From: Candidatus Poribacteria bacterium
Lineage (GTDB): Bacteria; Poribacteria; WGA-4E; WGA-3G
NCBI GenBank assembly: GCA_026702755.1
Contig: JAPPBX010000037.1
Location: 1 to 45,136 of the forward strand
Length of the DNA stretch: 45,136 nt
Reading direction: 5' to 3'
Part shown: piece after piece, positions 40,287 through 45,136 of the stretch
Numbering within the stretch: position 1 is the first letter of the stretch
Layout of the letters: every line of letters starts with the position of its first letter
The notes under the pieces: model-generated
Told to the model about the DNA's origin: nothing
Seen by the model: the letters and a program-made list of their open reading frames with translations, nothing else
The model's database searches: none
Translations under genes and position numbers: made by a program

Positions 40287-40685
40287 ATGGCTATATTTGA
40301 AACATCCGATCAACTCTATAGTTACATCAGTGAACTATTTGAAGAAATCGCCACGCTACCGGAAGCGAAAGAAGCACTGAAATCGTTGACGCTGAACGTT
40401 CAATTCAACTACAGCGCGCCCGATTGCGAGATGACTCTAACGGCAGCAGATGGCGAATATTCTATCGCCCGCGGTACCTGTGACAACACTACCCCTGACG
40501 TTGAACTGACGATGACAGGCGATATCGCCTACAAATTCTGGACAGGTGAACTCAACGTTATGGGGGCGATAACAACACGCGAGATCGGCATCGTTGGTTC
40601 CCTCGGCAAGGTAATGCGACTCGCCCCGCTCATCAAAACGGCGGTCCGTTACAACCGCAAGCGAGAAACAGGTCCCGATTCCTAA
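40287..40685 (+). CDS. SCP2 sterol-binding-domain protein
   Basis: A 132-residue protein. The order LNVQFNYSAPDCEMTLTAADGEYSIARGTCDNTTPDVELTMTGDIAYKFWTGELNVMGAITTREIGIVGSLGKVMRLAPLIK is that of an SCP2-type lipid-binding fold, with a long helix at the start (SEQLYSYISEL-type). It may carry or bind a hydrophobic substrate for the PhyH and VOC genes that follow on the same strand (inference). I took ATG 40287; the promoter's -10 region lies just upstream, so the longer frame (40257) would start before the transcript does. The gap to the PhyH gene is 17 bases. Confidence 0.82.
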   Translation: MAIFETSDQLYSYISELFEEIATLPEAKEALKSLTLNVQFNYSAPDCEMTLTAADGEYSIARGTCDNTTPDVELTMTGDIAYKFWTGELNVMGAITTREIGIVGSLGKVMRLAPLIKTAVRYNRKRETGPDS

Positions 40686-40702
40686 CATTCAAGGAGGCTT
40701 CA

Positions 40703-41494
40703 ATGGAAACCGACAATCTATTAGAAACGGTCGAACCTTACGTTACACAGTTGCGGGAAGAAGGCTGGTGCGTCTTAGAGAACGCCATTCCCGCCGATGC
40801 GGTCAACGAGGTTTGTGAAGAGGTCGAAACTTCAGAAGCAGAGTACAATGAATTCAGAAAAGAGCACGGTGCCTGGGAGCGCAACGTTATCAGTTTCATG
40901 CCGAAATTCGCCGCGCATCTCGCAAATGAACGACTCCTCGCTACGATCCAGCAGCTGCTGGGACCGCAAGTGCGTATTTCACAAACCGAGTATAAGATCC
41001 GTCCCCCGCACTACGAATTGGTGCGCGCATATCACTCCGATTTCCCCTACGATCTGAACCAAAAGTGGCACATCACACAACCGTTTCCGACCGCTGTCAT
41101 CGGCATTACCACCCTCTGGATGCTTTCGGAGTTTACGACAGAAAACGGCGGCACCTGGATTGTTCCCAAGAGTCATGTAGATCTCCGAAATCCCAGAGGC
41201 AAAGAAGATAACATTGGAGACCGAAACCCAATTGATGGGGAAATGCAAGCCATTGGAAGCGCAGGCAGTGTACTCATTATGGACAGCCGGATTTGGCATT
41301 CCAACGCAGAAAATCCGAGCGATGGCAAACGGACTGCGGTCGTTGTCAGATACGCACCCTGGTGGCTGAATTTAGAACTCTTTGGTGTCAATACCGCTAC
41401 AATTCCCGGAGAGACATTTGATAATTTACCGGACGATGTCAAATTGCTCTATGAGCACCGGGCAGAAAACCGAGAGGCAACCGTCTGGATCTAA
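40703..41494 (+). CDS. Phytanoyl-CoA dioxygenase (PhyH) family Fe(II)/2-oxoglutarate oxygenase
   Basis: A 263-residue PhyH protein. Iron ligands H111-x-D113 in AYHSDF and H199 in RIWHSNAEN, with R210 for 2-oxoglutarate in GKRTAVVVRY. The TENGGTWIVPKSHVD region is the family core. It is preceded by AGGAGG before the ATG and lies between the SCP2 and VOC genes, a likely three-gene unit. It is only distantly similar to the PhyH protein at 1091, so a different substrate is likely. The exact reaction is unknown. Confidence 0.9.
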   Translation: METDNLLETVEPYVTQLREEGWCVLENAIPADAVNEVCEEVETSEAEYNEFRKEHGAWERNVISFMPKFAAHLANERLLATIQQLLGPQVRISQTEYKIRPPHYELVRAYHSDFPYDLNQKWHITQPFPTAVIGITTLWMLSEFTTENGGTWIVPKSHVDLRNPRGKEDNIGDRNPIDGEMQAIGSAGSVLIMDSRIWHSNAENPSDGKRTAVVVRYAPWWLNLELFGVNTATIPGETFDNLPDDVKLLYEHRAENREATVWI

Positions 41495-41538
41495 AATAGT
41501 AGGCATACCCCGTGTGCCGCAACAAAAGGAAATCTCCC

Positions 41539-41967
41539 ATGTCAACAACACTTGTACACATCGGCGTTCGCACGACCGATTTAGAAAAAAGCATCCGTTT
41601 CTGGCGCGACGCCCTTGGATTGCATGTTTTCTCGACCATGAACGGCTGCTATGATCTCACCGACGGTTATCACAACTTCCGTGTATTTCAGCACCGTGGT
41701 CCTGACCGTCCGGAGCATGTCGGCGGAATGTTAGACTACCTCCACATCGGTGTTCGTGTGCCAAACTTACGAGAAGCGGCACAACGGTGTGAGAACCTCG
41801 GCTTTGAAATCACCTGGGAAGGCTTAGACGGTAGTAGACCTTACGATCCAAATTCGGACGAACTGCCCTCAGTCGCTTTCAAGGTGGAAGACCCGGATGG
41901 CATCGTCGTTGACATCACCGAGCAGGACGATCAGTGGCCCGGTGTGGACATTGACAGCAAGAATTGA
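41539..41967 (+). CDS. VOC-family (glyoxalase/dioxygenase-like) metalloenzyme
   Basis: A 142-residue vicinal-oxygen-chelate protein. The two beta-alpha-beta-beta-beta halves are visible: LVHIGVRTTDLEKSIRFWRDALGLHVF, then YLHIGVRVPNLREAAQRCENLGFEI, ending with FKVEDPDGIVVDITEQ. H7, the His in YLHIG and the Glu in DITEQ are likely metal ligands. The ATG at 41539 was chosen because AAAGGA lies about eight bases upstream; the 41512 start would place 9 extra residues with no such site. It follows the PhyH gene by 44 bases. Substrate unknown. Confidence 0.9.
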   Translation: MSTTLVHIGVRTTDLEKSIRFWRDALGLHVFSTMNGCYDLTDGYHNFRVFQHRGPDRPEHVGGMLDYLHIGVRVPNLREAAQRCENLGFEITWEGLDGSRPYDPNSDELPSVAFKVEDPDGIVVDITEQDDQWPGVDIDSKN

Positions 41968-41993
41968 GTCGGTCATTCGCAGCGACATCAGTA

Positions 41994-42014
41994 GGCGCGG
42001 TTCTGTGCCGCGCC
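41994..42014. terminator. GC-rich hairpin between the convergent VOC and YugP genes
   Basis: GGCGCGG (41994-42000) and CCGCGCC (42008-42014) form a perfect 7-bp stem with a 7-base loop. Closely similar in sequence to the hairpin at 43853 (both start GTAGG), so it is probably a REP-like repeat that may also end transcription on both strands. No T-run follows. Confidence 0.5.
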
Positions 42015-42024
42015 ACCGACATAT

Positions 42025-42720
42025 TTACTCATCGCCACCGCCCAATAGCCCCAACCGGAACAGATAGTAGAGCAGCGTGAGCAGAGCCGTTACCGCTGCA
42101 GCGAGATACGTCAAAAACGCAGCGTTAAGCACCTTGCTGGCATGGCGATTCTCTTCCGGTGAGAGCATCCCGGCTTCATCCATCGCGACTTTAGCACGTT
42201 TACTTGCATCCCATTCAACCGGAAGCGTTATCAAGGAAAAAACAACGCCTACTGCAAACAGTCCTACACCGAGTAGGAGGAAGGGTTGAATAAAGATGCC
42301 TACCATTATCAGGATATACGAAAACATCGAACTAAAATTCGTCGCAGGGACGAGGGCGGTACGCAGGTTTAGCATGGCATAGCCGTGTGCGTCCTGCATC
42401 GCATGGCCCGCTTCATGGCAGGCGACCCCTATTGCGGAGAGCGATTGACTTGAATAAACATCATCAGACAACCTGAGTGCCTTTTTGCTTGGATCATAGT
42501 GGTCACTTAACCATCCACTTGAACGTTCAATCCGTACACCGCTAACACCGTGCCTTCTGAGCATCAGATCGGCGGCTTGTGCCCCCGTCAGTCCGCTACG
42601 TGACCCGACTTTTGAATATTTCGAGAACGTCGATTTCGTGCGAAACGTCGCGTAGAGGGACAGGGCAAATCCAGGTGCGAGAAATACGAAGTAGAGCGGA
42701 TCAAAAAAACCGAAAAACAT
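42025..42720 (-). CDS. YugP-family (DUF232) zinc metallopeptidase
   Basis: A 231-residue membrane protein. An N-terminal helix (YFVFLAPGFALSLYATF) is followed by the zinc motif H102-EAGH106 (ACHEAGHAMQDAHGYA), then three hydrophobic helices (SYILIMVGIFIQPFLLLGVGL; FAVGVVFSLITLPVEW; AFLTYLAAAVTALLTLLYYLF). VEWDASKRAKVAMDEAGML is the conserved third-ligand region (Glu). ATG 42720 was chosen because GGAGG lies eight bases upstream. The family's natural substrate is unknown. It converges with the VOC gene and diverges from the amidohydrolase. Confidence 0.93.
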   Translation of the reverse strand: MFFGFFDPLYFVFLAPGFALSLYATFRTKSTFSKYSKVGSRSGLTGAQAADLMLRRHGVSGVRIERSSGWLSDHYDPSKKALRLSDDVYSSQSLSAIGVACHEAGHAMQDAHGYAMLNLRTALVPATNFSSMFSYILIMVGIFIQPFLLLGVGLFAVGVVFSLITLPVEWDASKRAKVAMDEAGMLSPEENRHASKVLNAAFLTYLAAAVTALLTLLYYLFRLGLLGGGDE

Positions 42721-42739
42721 GATTGACACCTCCGAGTTA

Positions 42740-42899
42740 ATGTATTTAGGACTTACGCATTCCCTCTTAAAGTCCCCTACCCCCCTGATAAGGGGGAGAA
42801 AGGGGGTTGAGGATTTAGGGGGGTTTAAAGAACGAAAATCACCGCTTTTTGCGTCTAAATGTCCGATTTTTGCTCGACTTGCGTAAACCCCATGTATTT
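42740..42899. mobile_element. 144-bp MITE-like element with 8-bp target duplication
   Basis: ATGTATTT occurs directly at both ends (42740-42747 and 42892-42899). Between them, 12-base ends (AGGACTTACGCA and the complement of TGCGTAAACCCC) match at 9 of 12 positions, with TTACGCA/TGCGTAA perfect. Inside are a CCCCC-TGATAA-GGGGG hairpin and runs of G. It carries no coding frame, so a full-length transposase elsewhere must have moved it. Insertion is in the intergenic space between the YugP and amidohydrolase genes. Confidence 0.7.
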
Positions 42900-42990
42900 T
42901 TATTGCTAAAACAATTTTTATCTATTAGGTTAAGAAATTATACAGGATATCTCCACGAAATTCAAATCATTTTCAGGTGAGGAGAGAAGG

Positions 42991-43830
42991 ATGCTTAAAA
43001 TAATTGATACCCACCAACACCTCTGGGATACTTCTAATTTGGAATACCCCTGGTTAGAAGGATTTGACCTATTGGGAAAACAATATACAGCGGAAGATTA
43101 TCGTGAGGCGATTGGAGACCTTAACGTTCTCAGATCGGTCCACGTTGAAGGGGATCCCGCTGAAACGGATGTCGTCAAAGAGGTTGAGTGGTTAACACAG
43201 ATATCAGAAGAAGACGGCATGATAGGTGCAATCGCAGCGGCGGCACCGCTTGAAAAACCGAACGCCGAGGCTATTCTTGAGCAGCTTACAGGGTTCGGAC
43301 TTGTCGTCGGGGTCCGTCGGATGGCGTGGCATCATCCGGATCCGCAGTTCTACGCGAGTTCTGAACTGATTAATGGCGTGAAACTGTTGAAGAAGTTTGA
43401 CCTCTCTTTTGAACTCTGTGCGAACCATGCGCAGCTTCCCGCGGCGATCGGACTCGTCAAATCAACACCGGATGTGCGGCATGCGCTCAATCACTGCGGA
43501 GGACCCGACATAAAAGGCGGGCAATTTGAGCCGTGGGCAACGCATGTCCGTGAGCTCGCTGCCTTTGAGAACGTCCATTGCAAGATATCAGGGATTGTGA
43601 CAACAGCGAGTGAGAACTGGACACGTGAGGAACTGAAGCCGTATATCCAGCATCTAATAGAGGTATTCAGTTACGATCGGGTCATGTTCGGGAGTGATTG
43701 GCCCGTGTGTACCTTAGCGGCGACATATCAGGAGTGGGTCGCGGCACTCTCATGGGCTGTTGAGGACGCTTCGGATGCTGAGAAGAACAGACTCTTTTAT
43801 CAAAATGCCTCGGAATTTTATTCGATATAG
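42991..43830 (+). CDS. Amidohydrolase family protein (Amidohydro_2, lactonase-like)
   Basis: A 279-residue TIM-barrel hydrolase of the COG3618 group, which includes L-fuconolactonase and related sugar lactonases. Seen: IIDTHQHLWD with H8-x-H10, GVRRMAWHH, ALNHCGGPD, NVHCKISGIV and the catalytic Asp in MFGSDWPV (about residue 233). GGTGAGGAGAG precedes the ATG. The MITE lies just upstream, so the natural promoter may have been displaced. It is followed by a GC-rich hairpin (43853) that may be its terminator. The lactone substrate is unknown. Confidence 0.9.
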   Translation: MLKIIDTHQHLWDTSNLEYPWLEGFDLLGKQYTAEDYREAIGDLNVLRSVHVEGDPAETDVVKEVEWLTQISEEDGMIGAIAAAAPLEKPNAEAILEQLTGFGLVVGVRRMAWHHPDPQFYASSELINGVKLLKKFDLSFELCANHAQLPAAIGLVKSTPDVRHALNHCGGPDIKGGQFEPWATHVRELAAFENVHCKISGIVTTASENWTREELKPYIQHLIEVFSYDRVMFGSDWPVCTLAATYQEWVAALSWAVEDASDAEKNRLFYQNASEFYSI

Positions 43831-43852
43831 AGTGGCACGCTCCAACACGGTA

Positions 43853-43874
43853 GGTGCGGTTTCCCAACCGCACC
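43853..43874. terminator. GC-rich hairpin after the amidohydrolase gene
   Basis: GGTGCGGTT (43853-43861) and AACCGCACC (43866-43874) form a perfect 9-bp stem with loop TCCC. It shares GTAGGTGCGGTT-type wording with the hairpin at 41994. No T-run follows, so it is either a factor-assisted terminator or a REP-like repeat. Confidence 0.55.
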
Positions 43875-44210
43875 ATAACTCTCATTTTAGCATGTAGGCA
43901 CCACACCCTAATCGCCATGCGGATCCCGGGTTGAACGAAACTGAGAAACGGGACTCTGACTCAGAAACATACCAAACACCAAAACCTCTCAGATACACTC
44001 AAAGACACAGTGAAACGCAACTTTAGACTGCTATATCTCAAAAAAGCACTCAGAAAAGCGTTGGGGTTCACTGCAGGACTGATTTACTTCCGCAAACTTC
44101 ATAAGGGACCCCTGAAAAAGTGGCAAAATTGGGCAGGATTTGGAAAGTGTTTCGCCAATCGCGCGGTAACGGTTATAGTAAGTCCTATTTAAAAGTCCTA
44201 TTAAAAAAAT
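43875..44210. other. Intergenic stretch without a convincing gene
   Basis: It holds AAAGTCCTA-like short repeats near 44181-44203 and an AT-rich end running into the promoter at 44211. One frame of 60 codons exists (44010-44192), but it lacks a ribosome site and family features. Confidence 0.5.
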
Positions 44211-44239
44211 TTGACAATTTTTGCATTTTATGGTATAAT
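44211..44239 (+). promoter_or_regulatory. Consensus sigma-70 promoter
   Basis: TTGACA (44211-44216), 17 bases, TATAAT (44234-44239): both hexamers perfect and the spacer ideal, the strongest sigma-70 site in the window. The transcript start is near 44246. Confidence 0.85.
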
Positions 44240-44245
44240 TATTAT

Positions 44246-44463
44246 GATGCTGATTTCATGCTGAAGCATATTTGCTACTACTGTGTGAATCGCGTCAGGG
44301 GCAGCTCCCCGTTTTCGGGGTGCGCAGCAGGTGTTACGAGCACCTGCCACGCGTAGCACTGCCATAGCCTAAGTATGACAACGCTGGTTTCTATTCTAAC
44401 ATAATAATGGTTTCCGTTGTGTGTTATTTATAGGGACCAGCCCCTAAAAAAGGAGTGCCTAAC
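44246..44463 (+). promoter_or_regulatory. Structured 218-nt leader RNA
   Basis: Between the promoter and the ATG at 44464. By eye: an outer stem TGCTA/TAGCA and CGCGT/ACGCG closes a junction holding two hairpins, GCTCCCCG-TTTT-CGGGGTGC (one mismatch) and GCAGGTG-TTACGAG-CACCTGC. Near the gene, TAGGG/CCCTA forms a small stem just before AAAAAAGGAG. I could not match it to any riboswitch, SRP, 6S, tmRNA or RNase P core. It could be a leader or a free RNA. Confidence 0.5.
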
Positions 44464-44649
44464 ATGAAAACACGCCTCTTGCGGTGGGTCCCCATCGCGC
44501 TTTTCTTCGTCGTGGCGACACTCAGCGTCGCGCTGCACCTTACACATGCCGCGCATGAACCGTGTCGTCCGACCCCCGAAATCTGTCACCCTCGAATACA
44601 ACCCTCACCGTGCCAACCGATCACTTGTCCCGACGCGGACAGGAGATAA
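44464..44649 (+). CDS. Small Cys-rich exported or anchored protein, function unknown
   Basis: A 61-residue protein. A basic start and a hydrophobic stretch (WVPIALFFVVATLSVALHL) form a signal peptide or anchor; the rest is Pro/Cys-rich with four Cys (CRPTPEIC and CQPITC). GGAG lies eight bases before the ATG, which supports this start over the one at 44455. It is 36 bases from the next gene, so they are likely co-transcribed from the promoter at 44211. No family recognised. Confidence 0.65.
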   Translation: MKTRLLRWVPIALFFVVATLSVALHLTHAAHEPCRPTPEICHPRIQPSPCQPITCPDADRR

Positions 44650-44685
44650 ACACGCGCGGTGAACAACCGAAAGGAGAGAAAAACA

Positions 44686-45136
44686 ATGTTTTTACGAAAA
44701 TACTGGCTCCCTATGTCGGTGTTTATAGTGATGATTGTCGGTGTCGGGCTTTACTACCTGCAGACACGTTCACCGAAACCACCGATTATCATTTACAAAA
44801 CGACTGAGGTAGAGACCCGGAAGGCGAAAGCACCTATCGCAGAAACATCGCAAGGTGGACGCTTCGACCAAGATGACTCTTGGCTTGCAGAACCGCCCCC
44901 TTCGCCAGAATCCCCCACTGTGGGACCTCACGAATCCGCAGGAACACAAAATGGAATTGAGGCAACTGCTCGGCAACCGACCGAAGAAGATAAAGCGGAA
45001 GCAATTCAGAGGTATTATCAGCAAATGGGGGTTGATCCGCCTCCTAAAGGCTATACCTACATAATGTCCGAACCCGGTGTTCCCAAATTTGATGAAAATG
45101 GCATGCCTATTTTACTAAAACTTGGAGAACCGCTGA
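44686..45136 (+). CDS. Membrane-anchored protein, function unknown (partial, runs off the window end)
   Basis: The open frame from the ATG at 44686 has no stop before the window end (150 complete codons). It begins MFLRKYWLPMSVFIVMIVGV and continues GLYYLQTR: a clear N-terminal transmembrane helix. A long, charged, Pro-rich linker follows (KPPIIIYKTTEVETRKAK), and a late segment contains QRYYQQMGVDPPPKGYTY. AAAGGAGAG lies seven bases before the ATG. No family recognised. It follows the small Cys-rich gene and probably shares its transcript. Confidence 0.75.
   Translation, partial: MFLRKYWLPMSVFIVMIVGVGLYYLQTRSPKPPIIIYKTTEVETRKAKAPIAETSQGGRFDQDDSWLAEPPPSPESPTVGPHESAGTQNGIEATARQPTEEDKAEAIQRYYQQMGVDPPPKGYTYIMSEPGVPKFDENGMPILLKLGEPL

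Noticed and set aside
44010-44192. 60-residue frame MKRNFRLLYLKKALRKALGF... on the plus strand
   Set aside because: No ribosome site, no recognisable family, in a repeat-bearing intergenic region, and it ends just before the promoter at 44211. It may be chance.
44246-44463. Leader as a TPP or cobalamin riboswitch or SRP RNA
   Set aside because: CGGGGTGC and CAGG strings looked suggestive, but CUGAGA/ACCUGA, the B12 box and the SRP tetraloop-core strings are absent.

Overview
The window is a chromosomal segment of a Gram-negative-type bacterium of medium GC. I infer a Candidatus Poribacteria-like or planctomycete-like lineage, not from any database match but from the gene mix: two phytanoyl-CoA dioxygenase (PhyH) proteins, two secreted-type sulfatases, a DUF1549/DUF1553 + Tat-exported DUF1501 + PPC-repeat locus, WD40 and Ycf48 propeller proteins, a cytochrome c/WD40 fusion, a Uma2 nuclease and several toxin-antitoxin pairs. 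Genes lie on both strands with ordinary spacing. No rRNA, tRNA, CRISPR array or intact transposase was recognised.

Layout. 1-5285 (+): the end of a BrnT-type toxin and its antitoxin, an SDR oxidoreductase, a PhyH dioxygenase, an AAA ATPase followed by a frameshifted DUF4276 (TOPRIM-like) partner, and a sulfatase. 5364-11212 (+): Uma2, a GHMP kinase resembling archaeal pantoate kinase, a large membrane-anchored protein, a PfkB sugar kinase and an ABC ATPase. 11214-25823 (-): Tgt, the PPC/DUF1501/DUF1549 locus, a WD40 propeller, a small GATase-like exported protein, a solitary DNA methyltransferase, two coupled tiny membrane proteins, a sulfatase, and a cytochrome c-WD40-HMA protein. 26190-38336 (+): YceI, a polytopic membrane protein, a 1374-residue Ycf48-repeat lipoprotein, a Dcm-type methyltransferase, a HigBA-like pair, a VWA protein, an SNF2-SWIM helicase and a TPR protein. 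38384-45136 (mixed): a PLP sulfur enzyme and Ogt (-); SCP2, PhyH and VOC (+); a YugP-type protease (-); an amidohydrolase and two small anchored proteins (+), the last cut by the window edge.

Most notable. (1) The cytochrome c-WD40 gene appears to stop at a TGA, but that TGA replaces the first Cys of a perfect HMA metal-binding motif (GMT-TGA-GAC). The frame stays open for 56 more HMA residues, and a SECIS-like hairpin follows directly. This is a strong candidate for a new selenoprotein architecture, in a likely operon with a sulfatase. (2) The Ycf48 lipoprotein and the TPR protein, 9 kb apart, share the same upstream module: a sigma-54 -24/-12 element preceded by two dyad-like 18-nt sites exactly 31 nt apart. 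The whole pair is displaced by 11 nt (one helical turn) between the two copies, which points to a small bEBP regulon.

Smaller signals include three heptamer-repeat inverted elements at gene ends, a 144-bp MITE with an 8-bp target duplication, near-leaderless TTGACA-17-TATRCT promoters, a 218-nt structured leader behind a perfect sigma-70 promoter, and mutually exclusive hairpins in front of the DUF1549 gene. All assignments come from reading the sequence; no search was run.
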